DNA from: Bacillota bacterium
Lineage (GTDB): Bacteria > Bacillota > Clostridia > Christensenellales > Aristaeellaceae
Assembly (NCBI GenBank): GCA_023411375.1
Contig: JAEYOW010000035.1
Location: forward strand, 1 to 64,000
Direction: 5' to 3'
Length of the DNA: 64,000 nucleotides
Part shown: one piece after another, positions 8,355-17,227 of the stretch
How positions within the stretch are numbered: the stretch's first letter is position 1
Layout: every line of letters starts with the position of its first letter
Translations under genes and position numbers: made by a program
The notes under the pieces: generated by a model
Told to the model about the DNA's origin: nothing
Seen by the model: only the letters and a program-made list of their open reading frames with translations
The model's database searches: none

Positions 8355-9193
8355 ACAGCACCACCGTACTCGAGCTTGAAAACGTCACCATGCAGTTTGG
8401 CGGCGTGGTAGCCGTGGACAGCCTGTCCATGCATATTAATAAGGGCGAGATCGTTGCCCTGATCGGCCCCAACGGCGCGGGAAAAACCACGGCCTTTAAC
8501 GTGGTGACGGGCGTATACGCCCCCACCAACGGCAGTGTGAAGCTGCGCGGCAAGATCATCGCGCAGGGACACCCGACCGGAAAAATGCGCAAGCTATACG
8601 CCGGAACCCATATCGGCGAATACGACCGGCTGGTTTCCAACACGCCTGACAGGATTACCGAAATGGGCGTGGCCCGCACATTCCAGAACATCCGCCTGTT
8701 CAAAAAAATGACCGTGCTGGAAAACGTCCTGGTTGCGCGCCACATGCGCCTTAAGGCCGGGCTGATCAAATCCACATTGCACCTGAACCAGCAGGAGGAA
8801 AAGCGCATTCGCCAGGAATCGCTGGATTTGCTTGAAATGCTTGGCATGGCCGATCTCGCAGAGGAGAATGCCGCGTCCCTGCCATACGGCCGGCAGCGCT
8901 ACCTGGAAATTGTGCGCGCTCTGGCGACCGAACCGCGGTTGCTGCTGCTTGACGAGCCCGCCGCGGGCATGAATCCGCAGGAAACCGACGAACTGAGCGA
9001 GTTTATCCGCGACATCAAGGAGAAGTTCAAACTCACCGTATTTTTAATCGAGCATCACATGAACCTTGTGATGGATATCAGCGACCGCATTTACGTGCTG
9101 GACTTTGGCAAGCTGATCGCGGACGGCACGCCGCAGGAGGTACAGGAAAATCCCGACGTAATCGCCGCGTATTTGGGGGTGGATGAGGAATGA
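8351..9193 (+). CDS. livG: Branched-chain amino acid ABC transporter ATP-binding protein LivG
   Basis: A 280-residue ABC ATPase. Walker A is GPNGAGKTT, the LivG-type insert with VARTFQNIRLFKKMTVLENV follows, and Walker B is LLLLDEPAAGMNP. The signature position reads LPYGRQRYLEI, the variant usual in LivG instead of LSGGQ. Overlaps livM and livF by four bases each (ATGA). Confidence 0.94.
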   Translation: MNSTTVLELENVTMQFGGVVAVDSLSMHINKGEIVALIGPNGAGKTTAFNVVTGVYAPTNGSVKLRGKIIAQGHPTGKMRKLYAGTHIGEYDRLVSNTPDRITEMGVARTFQNIRLFKKMTVLENVLVARHMRLKAGLIKSTLHLNQQEEKRIRQESLDLLEMLGMADLAEENAASLPYGRQRYLEIVRALATEPRLLLLDEPAAGMNPQETDELSEFIRDIKEKFKLTVFLIEHHMNLVMDISDRIYVLDFGKLIADGTPQEVQENPDVIAAYLGVDEE

Positions 9194-9921
9194 GCCTGCT
9201 TACGGTAAAGGATCTTGTCGTCAGCTACGGCGGCATCGAGGCACTGAAGGGCATCTCCTTCAGCGTGGACGAGGGACAAATCGTCACGCTGATCGGCGCG
9301 AACGGGGCGGGAAAATCCACCACGCTGCGTGCAATCACAAGCATTGTACCCATCAAGAGCGGAACCATCACCTACGACGGCACGGATATCACCGCGCTTA
9401 ACACGCAAAAAATTGTGGAGCGCGGCATAGCGCTGGTCCCGGAGGGGCGCAGGGTGTTCGCCAACCTCACGGTGCTTGAAAACCTGAAGATTGGCGCGTA
9501 CCTGCGCAAGGACGCCGCACAGATTCAAAAGGATATCGAATACATTTACAAGCTGTTTCCGCGTTTGGAGGAGCGCAGCTGGCAGTTGGCGGGAACGCTT
9601 TCCGGCGGCGAGCAGCAAATGCTGGCCGTGGGCCGCGCCATGATGACCAAGCCGCGCCTGATCATGATGGATGAACCCTCGCTGGGCCTTGCGCCCCTGG
9701 TGGTAAAGGATATTTTCTCCATTATCCGGCGGCTGAGCGAGGAGGGTATTACCATTTTGCTGATCGAGCAAAACGCGAATGCCGCCCTTCATGCCGCGCA
9801 CTTTGGCTATGTCATGGAAACGGGCACCATCACCCTTTCCGGCACCGGTGAGGAGCTTTTACAATCCAAAAGCGTACAGGAAGCGTATCTGGGCAAATCC
9901 AGCAAAAAGAAGGAGGCCTGA
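9190..9921 (+). CDS. livF: Branched-chain amino acid ABC transporter ATP-binding protein LivF
   Basis: A 243-residue ABC ATPase. Walker A is GANGAGKST, signature LSGGEQQMLAVGRAMM, Walker B LIMMDEPSLGLAP, and LVPEGRRVFANLTVLENL is the typical LivF segment. Last gene of the liv operon; a terminator follows. Confidence 0.94.
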   Translation: MSLLTVKDLVVSYGGIEALKGISFSVDEGQIVTLIGANGAGKSTTLRAITSIVPIKSGTITYDGTDITALNTQKIVERGIALVPEGRRVFANLTVLENLKIGAYLRKDAAQIQKDIEYIYKLFPRLEERSWQLAGTLSGGEQQMLAVGRAMMTKPRLIMMDEPSLGLAPLVVKDIFSIIRRLSEEGITILLIEQNANAALHAAHFGYVMETGTITLSGTGEELLQSKSVQEAYLGKSSKKKEA

Positions 9922-9936
9922 GGGCGCTTTAAGCAC

Positions 9937-10009
9937 ATGAAAAGGGGCCGTAGCGTCAGGGATGTTGGAGGTTGCGCATCCCGGTTTTAGCGCTACCGCT
10001 CCTTTTTTT
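9937..10009 (+). terminator. Terminator of the liv operon
   Basis: GGGGCCGTAGCG pairs with CGCTACCGCTCC, with GGGATG/CATCCC pairing inside the loop, and seven T follow (10001-10009). Confidence 0.75.
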
Positions 10010-10055
10010 CGTGCGCTTGCCCGTACGGACGGGTGGTTGGCTTCCAGATCGTCCC

Positions 10056-10084
10056 TTGTTTGGCCATTGCCGCTCAGGTATAAT
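10056..10084 (+). promoter_or_regulatory. Promoter of the alpha-amylase gene
   Basis: TTGTTT (10056-10061), 17 bases, TATAAT (10079-10084); the coding sequence begins about 50 bases later. Confidence 0.65.
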
Positions 10085-10136
10085 CAGTTGGGGCGCCTGC
10101 CTCTCCCCTGTCGGGCGCCTGAAAGGAGGGTGGCCT

Positions 10137-11654
10137 ATGCTAAATGGCACCATGCTGCAATATTTTCAGTGGGAGCTGCCCGCAGACGGTAAGCTGTGGA
10201 AGCGCGCAGCGCGGGACGCGTTCCATCTGCGGCGGCTTGGCTTTACGGCGCTATGGCTTCCGCCGGCCTATAAGGGAAACGGCGGCATAAACGATGTGGG
10301 CTACGGCGTTTATGATACCTATGACCTTGGCGAGTTCGCCCAAAAAGGAACGCGGCGTACCAAGTATGGCACCCGCGAGGAATACCTTGCCGCTATCCGC
10401 GTGCTGCATATGGCGGATATACAAGTCCTGCCCGACATCGTGCTAAACCACCGCATGGGCGCGGACGAAGCCGAGCGCGTAACGGTCCACTGCGACAACC
10501 CGGACAACCGCGCTATTGCGGATACGCCGGAAACCTCAGCCGTCATCTACACGCGTTTTACCTTTCCCGGGCGCGCGGGCAAATACAGTGATTTTATCTG
10601 GACGCACGAGTGCTTTAACGGCGTGGATTGGAACGACGCCACCCACCAGTGCGGCCTGTACCGGATCGACGGCAAGACGTGGCAGCAGGATGTGGACAAG
10701 GAGTGGGGCAATTATGATTATTTAATGGGCGCGGATGTGGACATGAGCAGCGCCGCCGTGCGCGGTGAGCTGAGCCGGTGGGGGCGGTGGTATATCGATA
10801 CGACCGGGCTGGACGGCTTCCGCCTTGATGCGGTAAAGCATATCAGCGCCTCGTTCTACCGCGGCTGGCTTTCAGATATGCGCGCCTATGCCGGGCGGGA
10901 GCTATTTGCCGTGGGAGAATACTGGCATAGCGACGCAAACGTTCTGCTTGGCTATCTAAATGAAGTGAACCGCGAAATGAGCCTGTTTGACGTGCCGCTG
11001 CATATACATTTTCACGAAATTTCCCGTGGCAACGGCAGCTTTGACATGCGCAGACTGTTTGAGGGAACGCTTGTAGGCGTTTGCCCAGAGCTGGCCGTAA
11101 CCTTTGTGGACAACCACGACACGCAGCCCGGACAGTCCCTTGAAAGCTGGGTGGACGGCTGGTTCAAGGCGGCGGCTTACGGGCTGATTCTACTACGCGC
11201 CTTTGGATATCCCTGCGTGTTTTTTGGCGACCTGTACGGAATTCCCCCCAGGTGCATCGGCGCCGTCACCGAGCTGCCGATGATGATGAAGCTTCGGCGC
11301 TACAACGCCTATGGCGAGGAACACGACTACTTCGATCATCCAAACATCATCGGCTTTACCAGAGAAGGACTTCGCGAGAAGCCCGGCAGCGGCCTCGCTT
11401 TCCTTTGCTCGGACGGACCGGGCGGCGAAAAGCGCATGTATGTAGGCAAATATTTTGCGGGCAGCACATTTCGCTGTGTACTGGGCGCGCAGCGAAACGT
11501 ACTCATTGACGGCGACGGGTGCGGTGCGTTTAGGGTAGGCGGTGGAGGCGCGAGCGTTTATATACCCCGGCTGCGCCTGGGCGACTTCATCAACCGCAAG
11601 GCCGGCGAAACAATCGCGTGGCTGAATGAAAAGGGCAGAGCGCCTAAGGGGTAA
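10137..11654 (+). CDS. Cytoplasmic alpha-amylase, GH13 family
   Basis: A 505-residue glycoside hydrolase without a signal peptide, so probably intracellular and acting on glycogen or imported maltodextrins. It starts MLNGTMLQYFQWELPADG as in cytoplasmic AmyA (GH13_5). The GH13 conserved regions are all present: DIVLNH (I), GFRLDAVKHI with the aspartate nucleophile (II), AVGEYW with the acid/base glutamate (III) and FVDNHDTQ with the transition-state aspartate (IV). AAGGAGG lies 7 bases before ATG 10137; in-frame ORF extends farther left but across the promoter. Convergent with the gene at 11672. Confidence 0.93.
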   Translation: MLNGTMLQYFQWELPADGKLWKRAARDAFHLRRLGFTALWLPPAYKGNGGINDVGYGVYDTYDLGEFAQKGTRRTKYGTREEYLAAIRVLHMADIQVLPDIVLNHRMGADEAERVTVHCDNPDNRAIADTPETSAVIYTRFTFPGRAGKYSDFIWTHECFNGVDWNDATHQCGLYRIDGKTWQQDVDKEWGNYDYLMGADVDMSSAAVRGELSRWGRWYIDTTGLDGFRLDAVKHISASFYRGWLSDMRAYAGRELFAVGEYWHSDANVLLGYLNEVNREMSLFDVPLHIHFHEISRGNGSFDMRRLFEGTLVGVCPELAVTFVDNHDTQPGQSLESWVDGWFKAAAYGLILLRAFGYPCVFFGDLYGIPPRCIGAVTELPMMMKLRRYNAYGEEHDYFDHPNIIGFTREGLREKPGSGLAFLCSDGPGGEKRMYVGKYFAGSTFRCVLGAQRNVLIDGDGCGAFRVGGGGASVYIPRLRLGDFINRKAGETIAWLNEKGRAPKG

Positions 11655-11671
11655 TGGACTCAGGCCGCGAC

Positions 11672-12295
11672 TTAGCGGACGGTGCCGGACGTAGCGAGAG
11701 CAAACCGCAAAAAGTCAGAAAAGCCGTCATAGGGGATGATCTGCGCCCTTTCGGCAGAAGGCAGCTTCAAGTAATACCGTCCATCCGTCAGCCTAACGGA
11801 AAGGCTATCCAATGGAAAGCCTTTCGCGTGCCCCGGGCACGGTTTTTCAACAATGCCGAACGGCATGCTGGCAAGCGTCTCCGCCATACTCTGATATATA
11901 TGAGACTCATCCATGACCAGGCAAATCGCGTTGCGGTATCTGGCGTGAAGCATACCATACCGCACCGCCAGGCCGCCGTAGTAAGCGATCATCTCTTCGT
12001 CGCTCAGGGTTTTTCCCTTTGCCCGGCGTACATGCGCGCCGGGCTGAAGCTCATCCGGCAGGTTATCGCAATACAGGCCGGAATCGCAGGAGAAAACAGG
12101 TTGCCTCAACACGTTATAATAGGCCTTTGCCTTGATGACCGCGTTTTCCAGCGGATTGTTTCCGCTCTCGTCAAATGCGTTTTCAGGCATATCGGACAGC
12201 TCGCCAAGCCCGATGATTTCAGCAGGAAACCCCGCGAGCGCCCGGCGCATGGCGTCGAGCTTCGCGGGGTTGGTGGTTCCATAAATCAAGCGCAT
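11672..12295 (-). CDS. RdgB/HAM1-like non-canonical purine NTP pyrophosphatase (divergent)
   Basis: A 207-residue Maf/HAM1-type protein. The start MRLIYGTTNPAKLDAMRRAL matches the family's nucleotide-binding TxNxxK segment, and FSCDSGLYCDNLP stands where canonical members have the ADDSGL motif with the catalytic acid. ENAVIKAKAYY is also family-like. Canonical members hydrolyse ITP, XTP and dITP to monophosphates; the altered motif and the missing C-terminal SHR-type signature make activity uncertain. Six bases downstream of pyrG, so likely co-transcribed. Confidence 0.75.
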   Translation of the reverse strand: MRLIYGTTNPAKLDAMRRALAGFPAEIIGLGELSDMPENAFDESGNNPLENAVIKAKAYYNVLRQPVFSCDSGLYCDNLPDELQPGAHVRRAKGKTLSDEEMIAYYGGLAVRYGMLHARYRNAICLVMDESHIYQSMAETLASMPFGIVEKPCPGHAKGFPLDSLSVRLTDGRYYLKLPSAERAQIIPYDGFSDFLRFALATSGTVR

Positions 12296-12301
12296 ACGCG
12301 C

Positions 12302-13921
12302 TTACGCCTCTTCGTTTGCGTCGCGGTGCTTTGTGACCGCGCCAACAAACTCCCGAAACAGGGGATGCGGACGGTTGGGGCGGCTTTTGAGCTCCGGATG
12401 AAACTGCACCGCAACAAAGAACGGATGCGAAGGGATTTCAACAATCTCCACAAGGTTTCGATCGGGATTGCGGCCCGCGATGACCATGCCGCCGGCCATA
12501 AAGCGGTCGAGGTATGCGTTATTGAACTCGTAGCGGTGGCGGTGGCGCTCCCAAATATCGTTGGTGCCATAGGCCCGCTCGCTGATGGTGCCGGGTGCGA
12601 TTTGACAGCGGTATTTTCCTAGGCGCATGGTGCCGCCCAGATTGTCCAGGTCCTGATCCGCCATAAGATCGATGACTGGATAGGTGGTATGGGCGTCCAC
12701 CTCGCTTGTGTTGGCGTCGCGCAAATCCAGCACGTGACGCGCGAACTCAATCACCGCCATCTGCATGCCAAGGCACAGGCCAAGGAAAGGCACGCCCTTC
12801 TCGCGCGCATACTGGATCGCGGCCATCTTGCCCTCCAACCCACGCGAGCCAAAGCCGCCGGGCACCAGCACGCCGTCCGCGCCCGCGAGCATCGTCTCCA
12901 CGTTTTGCGGGGTAACGTCCTCGGCGGGCACCCAGTTGATATGCACCTTCACGCCATGGAAGATGCCGCCGTGCGTAAGCGCCTCCACAACGCTCAAATA
13001 AGCGTCCGGAAGCTCCACATATTTACCGACCAGCGCAACGTTTACCGTGGTTTCGCTGCTGAGCTGCCGCTCGACCATCTGGGTCCATTCGGTCAGGTCG
13101 CATTCCTTCGCGGGAATGTCCAGCAGCTTGAGCACCTGCTCGTCCAGCTTTTCACGGTGCAAAAGGAGCGGTACCTCGTACAGGCTGCGCGCATTGAGGT
13201 TTTGGAATACGCGCTCCACCGGCAGGTTGCAGAACATCCCGATTTTGGCCCGCACATCGTAAGGCAGCTCATGATCGGCGCGGCAAACCAGAATATCCGG
13301 CGAAATGCCGATGCTACAAAGGTCGCGCACGCTATGCTGCGTGGGCTTGGTTTTAAGCTCCGCGGCCGCGTTTAAGTACGGCACAAGCGTTACATGCAAA
13401 TACAGGCAGTTTTCACGGCCCACCTCCGCGCGCATCTGGCGGATGGCCTCCAAAAAGGGCAGGCTTTCAATATCGCCCACCGTTCCGCCGATTTCGGTAA
13501 TCACGACATCCGGCGCGTTTTCCGTACGGGATACGGCAAGGATATTTTTCTTAATTTCGTTGGTGATGTGCGGAATGACTTGGATGGTAGCGCCCAGATA
13601 TTCGCCCCGGCGCTCGCGGTCGATAACGGTCTTATACACGCGGCCGCTGGTAACGTTGCTGGCCTGCGTCAGGCTTTCATCGATAAAACGCTCGTAATGG
13701 CCGAGGTCGAGGTCCGTTTCCGCGCCGTCGTCGGTCACGAAAACCTCCCCGTGCTGATAGGGGTTCATGGTACCGGGGTCCACATTGATGTAAGGATCAA
13801 ACTTCTGAATAGATACCCTGAGCCCTCTGCATTTCAGAAGCCTCCCCAGCGACGCCGCCGTTATACCCTTGCCCAACGAGGAAACAACGCCGCCTGTAAC
13901 AAAAATAAACTTCGTATCCAT
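12302..13921 (-). CDS. pyrG: CTP synthase
   Basis: A 539-residue CTP synthase, the usual full length. The N-terminal synthetase domain opens KFIFVTGGVVSSLGKGITAA with the P-loop, followed by KFDPYINVDPGTMNPYQHGE. The C-terminal class I glutamine amidotransferase domain has the nucleophile in PFLGLCLGMQ and the His-Glu pair in VQFHPE. It makes CTP from UTP, ATP and glutamine. A promoter at 13962-13991 and a good ribosome binding site precede it. Confidence 0.97.
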   Translation of the reverse strand: MDTKFIFVTGGVVSSLGKGITAASLGRLLKCRGLRVSIQKFDPYINVDPGTMNPYQHGEVFVTDDGAETDLDLGHYERFIDESLTQASNVTSGRVYKTVIDRERRGEYLGATIQVIPHITNEIKKNILAVSRTENAPDVVITEIGGTVGDIESLPFLEAIRQMRAEVGRENCLYLHVTLVPYLNAAAELKTKPTQHSVRDLCSIGISPDILVCRADHELPYDVRAKIGMFCNLPVERVFQNLNARSLYEVPLLLHREKLDEQVLKLLDIPAKECDLTEWTQMVERQLSSETTVNVALVGKYVELPDAYLSVVEALTHGGIFHGVKVHINWVPAEDVTPQNVETMLAGADGVLVPGGFGSRGLEGKMAAIQYAREKGVPFLGLCLGMQMAVIEFARHVLDLRDANTSEVDAHTTYPVIDLMADQDLDNLGGTMRLGKYRCQIAPGTISERAYGTNDIWERHRHRYEFNNAYLDRFMAGGMVIAGRNPDRNLVEIVEIPSHPFFVAVQFHPELKSRPNRPHPLFREFVGAVTKHRDANEEA

Positions 13922-13961
13922 GGTAAACCCCGTACCTCCTTCGTCAAATCACACAACGACT

Positions 13962-13991
13962 ATTGTAACAGGCGAGGGCTTGGTTCGTCAA
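13962..13991 (-). promoter_or_regulatory. Promoter of pyrG
   Basis: TTGACG (13991-13986), 18 bases, TACAAT (13967-13962) on the minus strand, about 40 bases before the start codon. I see no hairpin attenuator in the short leader. The remaining stretch to the array (13992-14100) shows no gene. Confidence 0.7.
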
Positions 13992-14100
13992 GGTAAAAAC
14001 CTCGAATTTTGAAGAAGTGTAAATTGCATGTTTAAATGCCGCAAAGAGCGGGAAGCTCCCTACGGCCAAGCCGACCGACGAGGTTTCCGGGGCGATGGAA

Positions 14101-17100
14101 ATTTCAGCACACGTCCCCACGCAGGGGACGACGTCCCAGATCGCGTCCGGGTCGTAGGTCAGGTAATATTTCAACCCACATCCCCACGCGGGGGACGACC
14201 GGGTCAACGGCGTCGTGAGCGACCCGGAAAGGCCATTTCAACCCACGTCCCCACGCGGGGGACGACCAGATTCGGGCGGCGGTCGGAGTTACGGCAACAA
14301 TTTCAACCCACGTCCCCACGCGGGGGACGACGTCAGCTGCTTAGGCAGGGACAACAGCGCTTTGAGCATTTCAACCCACGTCCCCATGCGGGGGACGACA
14401 AAATGACCGTCCGAGAGTTTGTGGCATTGACGCATTTCAACCCACGTCTCCATGCGGGGGACGACGCGCTGAAACGGGAGTACGGGCGCGTGCTGGTGAT
14501 TTCAACCCACGTCCCCATGCGGGGGACGACATTTGTGCTATGCCGTTATCACAAAAGATGACGATTTCAACCCACGTCCCCATGCGGGGGACGACGGTTC
14601 AACCTGTTTTCAAGGCGCTGGTCGTAGCTATTTCAACCCACGTCCCCACGCGGGGGACGACGTCTTGCTTTTGGCGCTGAACGCGCATTTTCGACATTTC
14701 AACCCACGTCCCCACGCGGGGGACGACCAGAAACAAGCAGCGGCCGCTGCCAATGTCAGTATTTCAACCCACGTCCCCACGCGGGGGACGACACGGCTGG
14801 CAACGTGATGGGAGAGTTTCAGCGCACATTTCAACCCACGTCCCCACGCGGGGGACGACCGGCAGCGTATCGGCGTGCGCCGTGCGCGACTGGATTTCAA
14901 CCCACGTCCCCACGCGGGGGACGACATTTGAATCATTGTCATTCTGCGGACGATATAGATTTCAACCCACGTCCCCACGCGGGGGACGACGGCTGGGCAA
15001 CGCATACCGCTCGGGCGGCGTGCAATTTCAACCCACGTCCCCACGCGGGGGACGACGAGCGCGGCCGCCACTCGGGCGGACGTGCGTACTAATTTCAACC
15101 CACGTCCCCACGCGGGGGACGACGCGGCGCACGCGATTACGGATGCAATCGAGCAGGCATTTCAACCCACGTCCCCACGCGGGGGACGACTAATCAGCCA
15201 TTCGGTCACAAGCGTCGTGTTCTGATTTCAACCCACGTCCCCACGCGGGGGACGACCTCAACTGACGCGCGGAAAAACGGCAGGGGGAGGTATTTCAACC
15301 CACGTCCCCACGCGGGGGACGACTTCGCGCCCGCAGCTTCGGCTGCAAGGTGTCCTATTTCAACCCACGTCCCCACGCGGGGGACGACCGCGCCAACCGT
15401 GAGCATGTCCCCAATCAACGCATTTCAACCCACGTCCCCACGCGGGGGACGACTTCAAGCCGTTCAGCCGCCGCCAGCTCCAACTGCTATTTCAACCCAC
15501 GTCCCCACGCGGGGGACGACCCTGCGGGACGACGGGGAGAAGGAGGAACGCGCATATTTCAACCCACGTCCCCACGCGGGGGACGACTTGCGAGAACGCA
15601 TATCTGTTTGCTTTGTAGGCATTTCAACCCACGTCCCCACGCGGGGGACGACGAGCAGATTATCACATCGGGGGAGGATTAATCATATTTCAACCCACGT
15701 CCCCACGCGGGGGACGACCCACAGCGCCCACAACAATATTCGCCGCCTCGGTATTTCAACCCACGTCCCCACGCGGGGGACGACGGGCGCGTGTCGGCAA
15801 TGGCCCGCACCTGCGCCAATTTCAACCCACGTCCCCACGCGGGGGACGACCCTTGGTACATTTATATAATATCATACTTTTATATATTTCAACCCACGTC
15901 CCCACGCGGGGGACGACGATCTCCCGCAATTCCTCCGTCTGATACCGCGCGATTTCAACCCACGTCCCCACGCGGGGGACGACATTGGAGCTTGTCATGC
16001 TCGACGGGACATGACATAATTTCAACCCACGTCCCCACGCGGGGGACGACCCGTAACCTCGCGGCTCTTGGTGGTATCCATATCCTATTTCAACCCACGT
16101 CCCCACGCGGGGGACGACCACAATATCCTGAATACGATCCGCAAGGATGGCAATTTCAACCCACGTCCCCACGCGGGGGACGACGGAGCACGCGATTACG
16201 GATGCAATCGAGCAGGCATTTCAACCCACGTCCCCACGCGGGGGACGACCGCACTACTTAATCGACGGTGGCCGGGCTTTGCTATTTCAACCCACGTCCC
16301 CACGCGGGGGACGACCAAACGGCCCGTCATGGGCCGGATGTGCGACGATTATTTCAACCCACGTCCCCACGCGGGGGACGACAAAGGCTTGATTACGCTG
16401 GATGATGGGGAGGAAATTTCAACCCACGTCCCCACGCGGGGGACGACGTACCCCCGTTGTGGGCGCGCGCAGCCTCTAATCTATTTCAACCCACGTCCCC
16501 ACGCGGGGGACGACGGCTATATCTCCTATCCATGGAAGGACACACGCATTTCAACCCACGTCCCCACGCGGGGGACGACTTGCTGTACTGCATGGTCTTG
16601 ATGTGGCACATCCATTTCAACCCACGTCCCCACGCGGGGGACGACCGGCGAAACGTTTACGGTATACGGCATACTTACAATTTCAACCCACGTCCCCACG
16701 CGGGGGACGACGTTCCCGCGTCGATCATGCACGATTCGGCACATATTTCAACCCACGTCCCCACGCGGGGGACGACGCAATCCTGCATAGCGCCGTTCTT
16801 TGCAATGTCATTTCAACCCACGTCCCCACGCGGGGGACGACCGAAATAAGTGCAACGATAGGCTTGCTGGCTTACATTTCAACCCACGTCCCCACGCGGG
16901 GGACGACGCCGCGCCGCCCCGGCAATAGGGCGGCAGAAAGATTTCAACCCACGTCCCCACGCGGGGGACGACCTGTGATGGTACCGCCGAAACCCGCGCC
17001 AAGGAAGATTTCAACCCACGTCCCCACGCGGGGGACGACCGGTTGGCGTACAAACGACGCCTTTGCCGTCAATATTTCAACCCACGTCCCCACGCGGGGG

Positions 17101-17101
17101 A
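14101..17101 (-). CRISPR. Type I-C CRISPR array, 46 repeats and 45 spacers, leader-proximal repeat cut by prophage
   Basis: Repeats are 32 bases, written on the plus strand as ATTTCAACCCACG followed by TCCCCACGCGGGGGACGAC; spacers are 33-36 bases and the period is about 66. On the minus strand the repeat ends GGGTTGAAAT, the usual type I-C 5' handle, so crRNAs read leftward. Decay is at the left: the repeat at 14101 has three changes, the next has one, and four repeats from 14368 share ATGCGG for ACGCGG. The rest that I read are identical. This puts the oldest spacers at the left. The final repeat (17074-17101) keeps 28 bases and then runs into prophage DNA. Two spacers (15124-15158, 16185-16217) share 30 bases. 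Confidence 0.98.
17087..17101 (+). other. attL core within the leader-proximal CRISPR repeat
   Basis: The 15-base core TCCCCACGCGGGGGA is shared with 54363-54377. To its left the CRISPR repeat is intact (17074 onward); to its right the sequence GTAGACC is phage DNA instead of the repeat's final CGAC. The core is the hairpin part of the repeat: TCCCC and GGGGA arms around ACGCG. Confidence 0.9.
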
Positions 17102-17147
17102 GTAGACCAAAAACAGGAATCGTTAGCGGAACCCCTTATGACAGCGC

Positions 17148-17181
17148 AAAAAAGCCTACCGCACAATGGTTTGCGGCAGGC
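17148..17181 (-). terminator. Terminator of the integrase gene, facing the CRISPR array
   Basis: On the minus strand GCCTGCCGCA (17181-17172) pairs with TGCGGTAGGC (17163-17154), loop of 8 bases, then TTTTTT (17153-17148). One pair is a G-U wobble. It would stop leftward transcription from the integrase gene about 50 bases before the array. Confidence 0.85.
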
Positions 17182-17227
17182 CATCAAATCATCATTTGTG
17201 GTTTTGCGAGGGCTGAAATATGACACT

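Noticed and set aside
14041..14100. A further degenerate repeat-spacer unit left of the first repeat
   Set aside because: No stretch resembles the repeat closely enough; the GC-rich sequence may be a fossil spacer but cannot be supported.
14028..17223. Many open frames of 60-200 codons on both strands with repeated PRGGRP or HVPTRGTT-like peptides
   Set aside because: They are translations of CRISPR repeats and spacers; the 66-base period is a multiple of three, which keeps frames open.
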